Shown: positions 39,501-48,680, numbered from the stretch's first letter. The stretch is DNA of 64,000 nucleotides from Neoasaia chiangmaiensis (GCF_002005465.1 NZ_CP014691.1:3186001-3250000); one strand, 5' to 3'. Program-made: numbers and translations. The notes: a model not told the origin generated them from the letters alone.

Positions 39501-39932
39501 GGGCTGATCGGTGAGATAGGGCAGTCCGTATCGACGCCTGATGAGATAAGAATCAACGGCTGGGCATTTATCCCGGGCCTGAGCCAGGCAGGAGCGCTTT
39601 ATGCCGGGCTTGTTTCCGACACCGGGGACGAGGCTGTCCTTTTTGGAATGAGGCGGCTTATTCGACACGATGTGATGAATATTCGGAATGAGGCGCCCCT
39701 CTGTTCAGGGTTCTCAGGAACCATCCGTTTGCGTACGGGATATGCACTATCGCTTAAAGGGCGGTATCGTCTCTGCCTCGTTAACATCGTCGACAATTCA
39801 TATGGTGTCGTGCCGTTGAATATCGTCCTCGATGTTCAGGACGGTTCCTGTCTCTCCTCCGCCCATGATGCGCCGTTGCCGGAGGTTATGGAACGCGCCG
39901 CCTCGATCCTTCGTCACCGCATCGTCGTCTGA
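36588..39932 (+). CDS. Multidomain glycosyltransferase with a C-terminal duplicated module
   Basis: A 1114-residue protein. Residues 1-320 resemble CgeB-type glycosyltransferase-like domains (FDFVFTNDPSCAEYYG, later GPRFYELALAGAAQVVEAPE). Residues 325-735 form a GT4-like GT-B fold (WGGVEVYQQTL, FSAHDFW, VGNFLRTKGAD, then ETYCISLSEAWQNGLVPIVTD). Two homologous beta-rich modules of about 100 residues end the protein (about 816-915 and 986-1087). It has no signal peptide, so it is probably cytoplasmic. GAGGG lies 5 nt before ATG 36588. Start of a three-gene glycosyltransferase cluster; the sugar and acceptor are unknown. Confidence 0.82.
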   Translation: MAVIYNTNYTHNPNSYLTLGVERAARQIFGHDQIDVADNMSLAGMAASGRHDTLICIDGQRINLQLIKRVRPAFKTLILWTFEDPFMRDFNVDNADLFDFVFTNDPSCAEYYGSKGNYLPLAASRSIHERKVKSNADLDYDIFFAGTMWPNRVHTLRHIIAAFPDARLKLICPGNEFLPPLPADLAALAIQRPVSHEAFIDFANASAVTLTMFRDYASHGDVSQATAPGPRFYELALAGAAQVVEAPESMEAHYFDEVDGVSLARDVDGVVSAIARLLTEKNLRRKSALAAQKSVLEHHLYENRLRRMQEITSANFGKQAVGTELTPRRRRLRVLMCTHSTIHEQAWGGVEVYQQTLCSLLGRDVEFFYWLRRGVHARLTSASGQELERYDVPEVGWMDAMCDGPEEMAFSNVISQYNFDIVHFQHLGHHALSLPIIAKASGAGVVFSAHDFWLVSARYNLLNQELRYVEDEVKSVVAADITLKAAENIEYGGEQTRRAFVAKMLHSVDAILFGTKHSRDLTHEIYPVLDKKQSLILGIPSPENTVPVIAKIYTPLGERPLRVAIVGNFLRTKGADTILSLIEIAHPDHFEFHIFGYVHPEYDAVLNARVRPNVKIYGRYSVGDIEALQIADVALNLSIWPETYCISLSEAWQNGLVPIVTDVGALGDRVTDGVNGFKVPIGRPSAVLERLELLRSSETLRRGIMANISPALWANARQYGADLLSVYRDIAPIRELGVAEMHIDAGQVHLLPHASWRHQAPPRHIFDPPTTRDLTVELPETVTDWFSIQGSECYIDDVCHHVFATQQDKDFKGAPAFHIRGWHVVSGVSTAGSLYVVLIGDAESPMIFMESKRELRSDIVSMFPNAPRRSGFSAEVALRGKWCEGTYRVGLINIVNGRGAFQMTTIQIKVDGGEVKSIRRLPVSNDTILADFDRVMHGDGTLRGIKLSRIPPASRERHEGGVLEWYIDGFDGLIGEIGQSVSTPDEIRINGWAFIPGLSQAGALYAGLVSDTGDEAVLFGMRRLIRHDVMNIRNEAPLCSGFSGTIRLRTGYALSLKGRYRLCLVNIVDNSYGVVPLNIVLDVQDGSCLSSAHDAPLPEVMERAASILRHRIVV
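39034..39845 (+). repeat. Internal duplication: two related C-terminal modules
   Basis: Segments starting at 39034 (FHIRGWHVVSGVSTAGSLY) and 39543 (IRINGWAFIPGLSQAGALY) align through R-x-x-x-x-D, SGFS and the G-x-YR-x-x-LxNIV ending. They are similar at protein level and diverged at DNA level, so this is an old duplication within the glycosyltransferase gene. Confidence 0.8.
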
Positions 39933-39956
39933 CGACTTCGGGACGATCGTGACGCG

Positions 39957-42935
39957 ATGACGGGGCCTATGTTGTTTACGGAGGAGACGCAGGGGGCTGT
40001 GTCTGCCCCCATCTGGGCGCACCTTGACGAGGAATGGTATGTTCGCCGGTATCCGGAAGTCTCCGAATGGATGCGCGATCATGGAATTGAGAGCGTATCG
40101 ACGTTTTATGAGGAAATAGGTCAGCGGTACGGCCATTCACCGAACCCTTATTTCGATGAGGATTGGTATCGGCAGGCCTATCCGGATGTTTACCGCGATA
40201 TATGCGCTAATCGTGTCAGATCGGCATTCGAGCATTATTGTCGTGAAGGCTATATCGACCGCTCTCCGCATTGGCTGTTCGATGAAAAAGGGTACCGGCG
40301 GCGATATCCGGATCTTACCGATGCAATCCTGTCCGCAGCCGGCTTGCGGAATGGCTTCGACCATTATCTGAGTGTCGGCGAAAAACACTCATATCGAGGA
40401 CATCTTTTCTTCGATGTCGATATGGCTCGCACATATCTGGCCACTATGGGCATATCAGGCGAAGGCAGTGTGCTGGGTGCGTATCTTGGACTGTCGTCGG
40501 CGCAGGCGGATGCGGGACGTGTGTCCTGGTATTTCGACCCCGTCTGGTATCTGCAAACCTATCCCGAGGTAGCCCGGGAAATCGAGGACGGGCAGTATGT
40601 CTCGGCGCTGCACCACTATCTGACCAACGGCTCACCACGTCACTATAGTCCTCAGGAGTTTTTCTCTGAAAATCATTATGGCGAGACCCACGCCGATGTG
40701 CTGCCAAGCCTCGAACAAGGCACGTTTCGCAACGGGTATGAGCACTTTCTGAATTTCGGCAGTCATGAGGGTCGATCCCCCAGAGGTGGCACTGACCTCG
40801 CTGCTTATTCACGCAGACCTGCTGTGCGCGCCGACCTTAAACATGGTTTGGCGCATGATCCGTTCGCCCATTTTGTCGCTGCGTGCCTGGCGGGCGCTTC
40901 TGTCGATATTGCAGACTCCATGCCCTCTGAAAGTCAGACGCGACGGCTGTTTGTACAGGAGGCAGAAGCACTTTTGCCGGCCATCCGGCGCCGGCCGCTC
41001 GATTTCCGATATGAGGGCCGCCCGGATGTCAGTGTCATCCTTGTCGCACATGACAAGATCGCCCTGACCATTCAGGCGATTGCGTCGCTCCGCCAGAATT
41101 ATGCCGGATCAATCGATCTCATTCTGGTCGACTCCGGCTCGCATGACCGAACGCATCAGATCGACGAATGGGTGCTGGGTGTCACGCTGATCCGTTTCGA
41201 TGGGAATGTCGGCTTTCTGGCCGGTTGCAACGCTGCGCTCCAAAGGGTCAAGGCATCGGCGGTCCTCTATCTCAACAATGATGTCCGTCTATACCCGAAT
41301 GCCGTATCGAACAGTCTCAAACGCCTTTCGAGCGATAAGGCCATTGGTGCCGTAGGGGCCAAGATCGTTCGCACCAATATGCGCTTGCAGGAAGCTGGCT
41401 CGATCATCTGGCGGGACGGCGCGACTTACGGTTATCGGCGGGAAGACGATCCAAACATTGCGGAGGCGAATTTTGTCCGCAACGTCGATTACTGCTCGGC
41501 AGCCTATCTGATCGTCCGAACCGAATTGCTACAGCAACTGGACGGTTTCGATGAGCAGTATCGTCCTGCCTATTTCGAAGATACGGATCTGTGCCTCCGG
41601 ATTGTTGAGCAGGGAATGCGGGTCGTCTACGATCCCAGCGTAATGATCGAGCATCTCGAGTTCGGAAGCTCCGGCACGGCGCGATCGCAGGCGATGATCA
41701 AGGCAAATCATCGTCTTTTTGGACTGGTTCATCAGGATTATCTAAGGCCGCAACAACCGGCGCATGTCCGCAATGCCGTCCTGGCCCGGGAACAACGGAG
41801 CGACAGGAAGCGTATCCTTTTCATAGAGGACCGGCTTCCCCTGCGAGCCCTGGGTTCGGGCTACGTACGCTCGAACGACATCATCCGCACGATGTCAGCC
41901 TTGGGCTATCTCGTTACAGTTTATCCGGTGCTTCCACGAGAGGTCGAGGCCGCAGATCTGTATTGGGACTTTCCGGACGACGTCGAGGTCATTGATGACC
42001 GCAGTCTTGCTGACTTTCCCAGCTTCATTGCCGAGCGTGCCGGCTATTACGATCTCATCTGGATCGGTCGGACTCATAACATGACCCGCCTGCTTCCAAT
42101 CATGAACGAGGAGGGGCGTCATCTTCCGACGAATGGCGCCATACTTGATACGGAGGTCATAGCAACCCCGCGTGCCTTCGAGCGCGCGCGTGTATTGCAT
42201 CTGTCGTCCGGCCCGCTGACGTTTGACGAAAGCCTTCAGAAAGAGCTGGATTGCGCACATTACTGTCAGCAAATCATCGCGGTGACGCCGAGCGATGCAG
42301 CCTTGGTCGCGCGTGTCGGATATCATAATGTTGCTGTTCTCGGACACTGTCTGGAAGCATCACCTTCGCCGCGTGCGTTTCAGGAACGGCGTGATATCCT
42401 GGTCTTGGGTGCGATCCACGATGAGGGATCGCCCAATCATGACGGCCTGATGTGGCTCGCCAACGACGTATTGCCGTTTCTGGACAGGCTTCTTCCCGAC
42501 GGGATTCTCGTGACGGTTGCTGGATATGTCGGCAGTGACGTCGATATGCGTGTGTTTTCGAAATATCCGCGTATTCGTTGCATTGGCGCACAGGATGATT
42601 TGGCCAAACTCTATGATCGGCACCGTGTTTTCGTTGCGCCGACGCGATTTGCAGGCGGCGTGCCCTACAAGGTCCACGAGGCTGCTTCGTTTGGCTTGCC
42701 AGTTGCGACGACGAGTTTGATTGCCGGGCAGGTAGACTGGAAGGACGGCCAATCGCTGTTGGCGGCTGACAGTGCAGATCCGGAAGGTTTTGCGCGCAAT
42801 ATCGCACGCCTGTATGGCGATGCCGAGCTATGGAAAAATATCCGTGAGAATGCGCTTGCTGCTGTAGCGAAAGACTGCGATCCAGTCGTTTTCAGGGCAC
42901 GACTTGAGCGCATCCTGCAAAGCAGCATAGCGTAA
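39957..42935 (+). CDS. Two-headed glycosyltransferase (GT2 plus GT4) with N-terminal WY-YPDV repeats
   Basis: A 992-residue protein. Residues 20-300 hold about six short repeats built on W-Y-x-x-x-YP-(E/D)-V, each followed by HYL-x-x-G-like turns. A GT-A family 2 domain spans about 357-590 (SVILVAHDKIALTIQAIASLRQ, VDSGSHDRT, NNDVRLYPNA; DTDLCLR). A GT-B domain follows from about 617 (RILFIEDRLPLRALGSGYVRSN; GVPYKVHEAASFGLPVATT). It starts 24 nt after the preceding gene. Two catalytic heads in one chain suggest assembly of an alternating or capped glycan; the product is unknown. Confidence 0.85.
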   Translation: MTGPMLFTEETQGAVSAPIWAHLDEEWYVRRYPEVSEWMRDHGIESVSTFYEEIGQRYGHSPNPYFDEDWYRQAYPDVYRDICANRVRSAFEHYCREGYIDRSPHWLFDEKGYRRRYPDLTDAILSAAGLRNGFDHYLSVGEKHSYRGHLFFDVDMARTYLATMGISGEGSVLGAYLGLSSAQADAGRVSWYFDPVWYLQTYPEVAREIEDGQYVSALHHYLTNGSPRHYSPQEFFSENHYGETHADVLPSLEQGTFRNGYEHFLNFGSHEGRSPRGGTDLAAYSRRPAVRADLKHGLAHDPFAHFVAACLAGASVDIADSMPSESQTRRLFVQEAEALLPAIRRRPLDFRYEGRPDVSVILVAHDKIALTIQAIASLRQNYAGSIDLILVDSGSHDRTHQIDEWVLGVTLIRFDGNVGFLAGCNAALQRVKASAVLYLNNDVRLYPNAVSNSLKRLSSDKAIGAVGAKIVRTNMRLQEAGSIIWRDGATYGYRREDDPNIAEANFVRNVDYCSAAYLIVRTELLQQLDGFDEQYRPAYFEDTDLCLRIVEQGMRVVYDPSVMIEHLEFGSSGTARSQAMIKANHRLFGLVHQDYLRPQQPAHVRNAVLAREQRSDRKRILFIEDRLPLRALGSGYVRSNDIIRTMSALGYLVTVYPVLPREVEAADLYWDFPDDVEVIDDRSLADFPSFIAERAGYYDLIWIGRTHNMTRLLPIMNEEGRHLPTNGAILDTEVIATPRAFERARVLHLSSGPLTFDESLQKELDCAHYCQQIIAVTPSDAALVARVGYHNVAVLGHCLEASPSPRAFQERRDILVLGAIHDEGSPNHDGLMWLANDVLPFLDRLLPDGILVTVAGYVGSDVDMRVFSKYPRIRCIGAQDDLAKLYDRHRVFVAPTRFAGGVPYKVHEAASFGLPVATTSLIAGQVDWKDGQSLLAADSADPEGFARNIARLYGDAELWKNIRENALAAVAKDCDPVVFRARLERILQSSIA

Positions 42936-43014
42936 TGCTAACGAAACGAATTCTTGTTGGATGGTCGGATCGCGTGATGACGCACCGGCTGGATTGCTGA
43001 GGAAACAAAGGCCG

Positions 43015-44028
43015 ATGTCAGAAGTCCAGGAACGTGAAGATACCGGCCACGCGAAGCTGGCGCAACAGCGCGTGCTGGTGTGCAGTGGCGGTCGATATGA
43101 ATCGCAGGCCAACGCGCAGATTCGCGAATCCATCATGGACGGCTGGGCTGAGTGCTTCGGCGAAGAGAACGTTGCCGCAGTCCATATCAGCGGTGCGGCG
43201 GCGTCGATCTCCCGATTGAAGCCGACCATCGTGTTTGCGATCGGCTCCTACCTGCCGGAAAGCACTTACTTTGGCGAGGTATGTCGCGAAGCGAAGAAGG
43301 CAGGGGCGACGACGGTATTCTGGGCGACCGAAGATCCCTACGAGCAGGATGCGAATTACCGTATCGCGGATGACTTCGACATCATTTTCTCCTGCGATCG
43401 CTGGGGACATAATTTCTACCAGCGCGATCGCGTCTTTCATCTGCCGCTTGCCGCCAGCCTCAAGCTCCATTACGCCCCGATCGACGAAAATGTGGAAAAG
43501 TCGATCGATGTCCTGTTCTGTGGTGTTGCATTCACAAGTCGCAAGGACATTGTTCGCAATCTGATGCCGACGTTGCGTAACCTGAATATCAAGATCGTCG
43601 GTCCGGGCTGGGGTGAACTGGGCATCGGGTTCTCCGATGCGCGCATTGAAAAAGCCCAGTTGATCGAACTCTATCGGCGGTCGAAGCTGGTGCTCAATCT
43701 GGGTCGTTCGCTCCATTTCGAGAACAAGCGCTTCATGATTTCGCCGTCCACGCCCGGGCCGCGCACATTCGAGGCGGCGGCAGCGGGTGCATTCCAGGTT
43801 TTCCATGAAGATACGTATGAATTGCGTCGCTATTTCAAACCTGATGAGATTCCGACCTTCTCGAACAAGGTTGACTTCGACAAGCTGGTCACGCGCTACA
43901 TCGATGATGCACCGGCCCGCTTTGACGCCGCGCGTCGCGCGCAGGCACGCACTTTGAACGAGCACACCTACGGAGACCGTATTCGCGACGTTATCGCGGT
44001 CTTGCGACGGGAAAAACTGCTTCCCTGA
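43015..44028 (+). CDS. CgeB-family glycosyltransferase-like protein
   Basis: A 337-residue protein with a GT-B-like fold: VFWATEDPYEQDANYRIADDFD, then HLPLAASLKLHY, IDVLFCGVAF, and GPRTFEAAAAGAFQVF, the C-terminal donor-side motif of CgeB/DUF3880-type proteins. It shares these landmarks with the N-terminal domain of the 1114-residue protein upstream. The start at 43015 is preferred (AAGG just upstream); ATG 42961 is an in-frame alternative. Last gene of the glycosyltransferase cluster. Confidence 0.82.
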   Translation: MSEVQEREDTGHAKLAQQRVLVCSGGRYESQANAQIRESIMDGWAECFGEENVAAVHISGAAASISRLKPTIVFAIGSYLPESTYFGEVCREAKKAGATTVFWATEDPYEQDANYRIADDFDIIFSCDRWGHNFYQRDRVFHLPLAASLKLHYAPIDENVEKSIDVLFCGVAFTSRKDIVRNLMPTLRNLNIKIVGPGWGELGIGFSDARIEKAQLIELYRRSKLVLNLGRSLHFENKRFMISPSTPGPRTFEAAAAGAFQVFHEDTYELRRYFKPDEIPTFSNKVDFDKLVTRYIDDAPARFDAARRAQARTLNEHTYGDRIRDVIAVLRREKLLP

Positions 44029-44042
44029 TCCGTAAGACTGAC

Positions 44043-44068
44043 GTGGTGCCGGAATAATCTGGCACCAC
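44043..44068 (+). terminator. Hairpin after the glycosyltransferase cluster
   Basis: GTGGTGCCGG pairs with CTGGCACCAC (one wobble) around AATAAT, 14 nt past the CgeB-like gene. There is no long T-run, so it is a probable but not perfect terminator; it also lies 15 nt past the convergent cyclophilin gene. Confidence 0.6.
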
Positions 44069-44082
44069 TTGCCGTGTTTCGA

Positions 44083-44982
44083 TCAGAGATGCCGCGCCGG
44101 TTCCTCACGTATTGGAATTGGCGCGTTGCATACGTCCAGACCTGCGGCGGGTCTGACGAAAAACGTTTCGCTGCGGTTTGCGCGGGCTCGTATGTAGTTT
44201 TTGAAACTATCGCTGGCCGTTCGCATGACCTGAAAACGTGGCTGCTCGGCAGGTGGCAGTTCGGAAGCCAGACGTACCGATTCGATGGCGGGCATGTGTG
44301 TATCGGATTTGTAAAAACCGAGGGGAGCCTTTCCGCGTGGCAGGGCACTCAGCGCGTCCATGCCTGCAATCACTCGCCCGACCAAGGCAATGTTGCGGTC
44401 TAACTGGCGTGGTGCCTGCCCATTGACAGCATAGAGTTCAGTACCGTCGCCGGTATCCGGTGGCATATCACGTGCGACACCGATCATGCCGTAACAATGC
44501 GTCAGCCAGACTTTCTCTCCATCCGTCCCCACTGGCCAGCTGCGGATATAGCCTGTCTTCGAGGCGTACGCGTCCGGGTAGGGGAGTGGGAGGAACGGCT
44601 GAATGCCAAAGGCACGCTCATACTCTGCGGGTGGGCTCGCCGAAACGCCTTCCGGCAATGGAGGGTGCATAACCGGGCCACGCCACTGGACGACGTAGTT
44701 GTCTTGCGAACGTTCAATTGCGCCGCTGTCCCACCAGTGGGCCAGTGCCAGTTTGCGAATGTTGTCGATATGTCTCGGTGCGAAGTCCGGTGCCAACTGG
44801 ATAACGATCCGCTGCTTGTCAGCCAGAGTCATGATCAGCATCTGGCCGGGATCAATTTGAGACCAGGCGTTCGCAGGCGAACGACGCAGGATCTCGTCCG
44901 CTGTTTCGGCTGACGCCGCATGCGAGAGTGCTACGAGAGCGCCGATAGACAGCGTCGTTATCCAGCGAGCAGGAGTTCTCAT
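44083..44982 (-). CDS. Periplasmic cyclophilin-type peptidyl-prolyl isomerase
   Basis: A 299-residue protein with a signal peptide ([19 protein letters not shown]) and a cyclophilin-like domain. [21 protein letters not shown] matches the opening strand-helix of the family, and GMIGVARD matches its core strand; [13 protein letters not shown] is the late helix region. The usual FxxxF active-site phenylalanines are not obvious in the middle, so activity is uncertain. It sits convergent to the glycosyltransferase cluster. Confidence 0.83.
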   Translation of the reverse strand: MRTPARWITTLSIGALVALSHAASAETADEILRRSPANAWSQIDPGQMLIMTLADKQRIVIQLAPDFAPRHIDNIRKLALAHWWDSGAIERSQDNYVVQWRGPVMHPPLPEGVSASPPAEYERAFGIQPFLPLPYPDAYASKTGYIRSWPVGTDGEKVWLTHCYGMIGVARDMPPDTGDGTELYAVNGQAPRQLDRNIALVGRVIAGMDALSALPRGKAPLGFYKSDTHMPAIESVRLASELPPAEQPRFQVMRTASDSFKNYIRARANRSETFFVRPAAGLDVCNAPIPIREEPARHL

Positions 44983-45126
44983 GCCAAGGAGAATGCCGGA
45001 TATGGGCGGTGCAGACCAGATGTCGCTTTCAATAGGTGGAGGCGATTACAGAGCTCGAAACTATCGGTTTAAACAAAAGTAGTGGGTAAACTAATGTGCT
45101 CGTCAGATCCTACGCGGAGATGACGA

Positions 45127-46623
45127 ATGACGAGATCGCACATAACCACAACGGCTGGCGCGCCATGGCCCGACAATCAGGATAGCAAGAGTGCGGGGGC
45201 GAGAGGTCCGTTATTGCTGGAGAACTACCAGCTTATCGAGAAGCTGGCGCATCAGAACCGTGAGCGCATTCCCGAACGAACTGTTCATGCAAAGGGCTCC
45301 GGTGCTTTCGGTCATTTTACGGTGACGCAAGACATCACTCATCTGAGCTGCGCCGATGTGTTTTCGGCAGTCGGCAAGAAAACGGAACTGCTGGCACGGT
45401 TCTCGACTGTCGCGGGCGAGCGAGGCGCGGCGGATGCCGAGCGCGACGTGCGTGGATTCTCACTCAAATTCTATACCGGAGAGGGCAACTGGGATCTGGT
45501 CGGCAATAATACGCCGGTGTTCTTCGTTCGTGATCCGATGAAATTCCCTGACTTCATTCATACGCAGAAGCGTCATCCCCGAACGAACATGCGCTCGGCG
45601 ACGGCCATGTGGGATTTCTGGTCACTAAGCCCCGAAAGTCTCCATCAGGTTGCGATTCTGTTTTCGGACCGCGGTTTGCCGCAAGGCTACAGGTTCATGA
45701 ATGGTTATGGCAGCCACACTTTCTCGTTGTGGAATGCTTCGGGCGAACGGTTCTGGGTCAAATTCCATTTCAAGACGCAGCAAGGCCATCGTTTCTGGAC
45801 GAACGATGAGGCGAACGACATCATTGGACGCAACCGCGAGACATCGCAGGCCGATCTGTACGATGCCATCGAACGGCAGGAGTTTCCGCGCTGGACGATG
45901 TATATTCAGGTCATGCGGGAGGATGAGGCGGAAAGGGTGGATTTCAATCCCTTCGACATCACCAAAGTCTGGTCGCACAAGGATTATCCTCTACACGAAG
46001 TTGGCGTTGTCGAACTGAATCGGAACCCGGAGAACTACTTCGCGGAAATCGAGCAATCTTCGTTTTCGCCCTCTAATATCGTGCCGGGTATCGGGTTTTC
46101 ACCTGACAAAATGTTGCAGGGCAGGCTGTTCGCCTATGCCGATGCGCACCGCTATCGCGTGGGGACACATTACGAGGCACTTCCCGTCAACCGACCGAAG
46201 GTGCCTGTTCGGACCTATCACATGGATGGGCCGATGCGCTTCGATGCCACGGAAGGATCGGATGCGTATTACGAGCCCAATTCCTTCGACGGACCCGCGG
46301 AGGCACGTCAGGCGATCGAACCGCCGCTGCGGGTAAGCGGGGAGGCGACCTACTATGCCCATCGGGATGATGGCGACGATTATGCCCAGCCACGTGCGCT
46401 CTATCGACTGTTCGACGATGCGCAGCGGCAACGTTTTCACACCAATATTGCCAGTGCGATGGTCGGCGTGCCACGTCATATCGTGGAACGGCAACTGAGT
46501 CATTTCGAACGGGCCGACCCCGTCTGGGCGAGAGGCGTTCGGGAAAATCTGGAAAGGGAGGTGCCGGTGGGCCATGCGTCGTCGGCGACCAATCAGGAGA
46601 TGACGGAACCGGGAGCGCGATGA
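45127..46623 (+). CDS. Small-subunit (clade 3-like) catalase
   Basis: A 498-residue haem catalase. The catalytic His is in [14 protein letters not shown], the distal Asn in [11 protein letters not shown], and the proximal haem Tyr in [20 protein letters not shown]-binding residues of small catalases fit the HRYRVG and VNRP region. It lacks the C-terminal domain of the other catalase at 13929. Monocistronic; an in-phase GGAG lies before the ATG. It presumably protects against peroxide formed by oxidative metabolism. Confidence 0.95.
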   Translation: MTRSHITTTAGAPWPDNQDSKSAGARGPLLLENYQLIEKLAHQNRERIPERTVHAKGSGAFGHFTVTQDITHLSCADVFSAVGKKTELLARFSTVAGERGAADAERDVRGFSLKFYTGEGNWDLVGNNTPVFFVRDPMKFPDFIHTQKRHPRTNMRSATAMWDFWSLSPESLHQVAILFSDRGLPQGYRFMNGYGSHTFSLWNASGERFWVKFHFKTQQGHRFWTNDEANDIIGRNRETSQADLYDAIERQEFPRWTMYIQVMREDEAERVDFNPFDITKVWSHKDYPLHEVGVVELNRNPENYFAEIEQSSFSPSNIVPGIGFSPDKMLQGRLFAYADAHRYRVGTHYEALPVNRPKVPVRTYHMDGPMRFDATEGSDAYYEPNSFDGPAEARQAIEPPLRVSGEATYYAHRDDGDDYAQPRALYRLFDDAQRQRFHTNIASAMVGVPRHIVERQLSHFERADPVWARGVRENLEREVPVGHASSATNQEMTEPGAR

Positions 46624-46688
46624 TCGAGTTGTCTTTATTGCGGATTTTCCGGTATTGTTCCGTATCGTGATCGTTGCGGAACGGGTTG

Positions 46689-47636
46689 ATGCGGCGTTGG
46701 GCAGGTAGTTTTGGACTGCTTCTTCTAATCGGCATGTCTGCCTGCCAGACGCCGCCGTCCAATACGTGCAAGATCGCGACGATTGGCAATCTGCCAATTC
46801 TCAATAGCCACGGCAGTCCGATTGTTCGAGCAACGGTCAATGATCATCCGGTCGCTTTCACCGTCGACACGGGGGCATTCAACAGCACGATTGACGAATA
46901 TTATGCCGATCGTCTCGGTGTGACATACATGCCGGGGTGGCTTACGGTTTCAGGGTTTGGTGGCGACACGTTCGCCAATGGCGGACGAGTCGACAAACTT
47001 GGTCTCGGTTCAGCCACGGCATATGACCTGACGTTTCTTCTGGCAGGCCATTCCCGTCGGACGATCGACGGTCTGCCGGTCATCGGGTGGTTCGGCTCGG
47101 AATTCCTGACCGCCTCCGACGTGGTGGTCGATATGCCCGACCATGTGATGCAGATGCTCGACATGCGGCAGTGCGGGTTTCCGACGCCGACGTGGTCTGG
47201 AAAGACTTACCGTGTGTCGATCCGGCATGATGACCCTTCATCGACGAAGGTCGGCGTGACTTTTTCAGTAAACGGCAAGTCGGTCGATGGATTTGTCGAT
47301 ACTGGCGCGTCGTCAACGATGATCTCGTTGGCGGAGGCGCGGCGCGCGGGCGTGACCATGGACATGTTGCAGCGTGATCCACAACGTCGCGGATTCGGGA
47401 TCGCGAACAGACCGTTCACGATCTATCGTCATCGTTTCGATCAGCTTGCAGTTGGCGATCTGGTCGTTTCCCATCCAGTTCTCAGCGTCCTCGATGAGGA
47501 TGGGCAGGATCTCACTGTTCTGGGAGCGGATTTCCTGATCGGCCACCGTATCTGGATTACGCGCGGTTCGGCCATGTATATCCAGAGAGCGGCGGATATC
47601 CCCGCTGACGATCCTGCGCGATCAGGTCGTCACTGA
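46689..47636 (+). CDS. Lipoprotein with two retropepsin-like aspartyl protease domains
   Basis: A 315-residue protein. A short signal sequence ends in LIGMSAC, a likely lipobox. Two retropepsin-like halves follow: FTVDTGAFNSTIDEYYADRLG near residue 60 and GFVDTGASSTMISLAEARRAG near residue 205. Each has the D-T-G catalytic triplet, and the second ends with the family's VLGADFL. A single chain with both triplets could form its own active site. GGAACGG precedes ATG 46689; TTG 46674 is also in frame. Probably outer-membrane or periplasmic; the substrate is unknown. Confidence 0.8.
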   Translation: MRRWAGSFGLLLLIGMSACQTPPSNTCKIATIGNLPILNSHGSPIVRATVNDHPVAFTVDTGAFNSTIDEYYADRLGVTYMPGWLTVSGFGGDTFANGGRVDKLGLGSATAYDLTFLLAGHSRRTIDGLPVIGWFGSEFLTASDVVVDMPDHVMQMLDMRQCGFPTPTWSGKTYRVSIRHDDPSSTKVGVTFSVNGKSVDGFVDTGASSTMISLAEARRAGVTMDMLQRDPQRRGFGIANRPFTIYRHRFDQLAVGDLVVSHPVLSVLDEDGQDLTVLGADFLIGHRIWITRGSAMYIQRAADIPADDPARSGRH

Positions 47637-47654
47637 TCCGAGAAAGGACGTTTC

Positions 47655-47792
47655 ATGAAATGGTTATGCGCTGTGCTTGCGATCGGATTGCTGGCGGGCT
47701 GTGCTGAGCAGCGGAATGCCCGGCACGATATTCCGGCGGGTATGGGTGGTTTGCGTGGCGGAAATCCGGGTTATCCGCCATCGCGAATGTGA
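47655..47792 (+). CDS. Very small lipoprotein
   Basis: A 45-residue product, MKWLCAVLAIGLLAGCAEQ then a Gly/Pro/Arg-rich tail. Lys after Met, the hydrophobic core and the LAGC lipobox are typical of a lipoprotein signal. AGAAAGGA lies 6 nt before the ATG, and the gene starts 18 nt after the aspartyl protease gene, so it is probably cotranscribed. The mature peptide would be about 29 residues. Function unknown. Confidence 0.68.
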   Translation: MKWLCAVLAIGLLAGCAEQRNARHDIPAGMGGLRGGNPGYPPSRM

Positions 47793-47795
47793 GCG

Positions 47796-48680
47796 TCAGC
47801 GAGGTGGCGGCAAAGTCTGGCTTTGCACGCCACCACGTGGCGTGATCGATGTCGGGCCGACCTGCTGGCTGCTGTAGGAGCGGTGGGCGTCGTAATTCGC
47901 GGGATAGGCATTGCCGGAGACATCGCCGCTCGCTGGTGATGTCGTGGGCGATGAGGGCACTGGAGAGGTTACGGCCGGTTGCGCCAGCGCGACGCGGGAC
48001 AGCACGCTGCGCAGGGGATCCGCGCCGGGATTGTTGACGCGCATGCTGATCACGACATCTTCAGGACCTACGGTCTGATTGTAGTAGGAGCGGTTCGCGC
48101 CGCTATCGACTGTCAGCTTCGAGCCGCCGAGCGACGCGCCGGCGAACAGCCCCTTGGATTTCTGGATGGCGAGAATGTCGGTATTCGAAACGCCGGCGGT
48201 GCTGTCTTCGATGCCGCTGCCGACCGTCGCGAAGGACGCCGATGCACCGGCATTGAATTTGAACTGGCTGTCGAGCAATGCCTGCAATCCGCGGTCGGAC
48301 ATGACGAAAAGCATCATCTCCGAATCTTCCATCCCGAGTTGAATACCAACGGAGCCGGAGCTGAGCGTGTAGAAGGCCGGATCGGACCAGGAGCCGCGTG
48401 CGTCACGGGACAGGAGCACGCATCCGCCGCCCGAGCCGCCGATGCCGATCGACATATGGAAGATCGAGGGGCAGACCAGAACAGCGCGTGCCCGTGCCAG
48501 ATATCGTTGCGCGCGAGACTGCGCGTTGGTGCCCTGAAAAAGATCCTGCACGGCAAGTGTCGCGCGATCGACAAGGGATTGCTGGGTGGCGCTGGCCCAT
48601 GCATGGGACGGCAGGGTAGCGGGCAGCAGGATGGCAAGAGCGGCCAGACCAGGGCGAAGCCGGTGCGGAATGGAAAGCAT
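47796..48680 (-). CDS. SYLF/Ysc84-type lipid-binding domain protein
   Basis: A 294-residue secreted protein: signal peptide LAALAILLPATLPSHAWA, then a SYLF domain (RARAVLVCPSIFHMSIGIGGSGGGCVLLSR, GSVGIQLGMEDSEMMLFVMSDRGLQALL, the GAGASASFATVG-like stretch, ILAIQKSKGLFAGASLGG). The C-terminal 80 residues are Ser/Pro/Thr rich and probably disordered. SYLF proteins bind lipids or actin in eukaryotes; the bacterial role is unclear. Convergent with the small lipoprotein gene. Confidence 0.85.
   Translation of the reverse strand: MLSIPHRLRPGLAALAILLPATLPSHAWASATQQSLVDRATLAVQDLFQGTNAQSRAQRYLARARAVLVCPSIFHMSIGIGGSGGGCVLLSRDARGSWSDPAFYTLSSGSVGIQLGMEDSEMMLFVMSDRGLQALLDSQFKFNAGASASFATVGSGIEDSTAGVSNTDILAIQKSKGLFAGASLGGSKLTVDSGANRSYYNQTVGPEDVVISMRVNNPGADPLRSVLSRVALAQPAVTSPVPSSPTTSPASGDVSGNAYPANYDAHRSYSSQQVGPTSITPRGGVQSQTLPPPR

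Noticed and set aside
45030..45080. ATAG/CTAT-like elements upstream of the small catalase, possible OxyR box
   Set aside because: The half-sites do not keep the required spacing, so this is probably chance.
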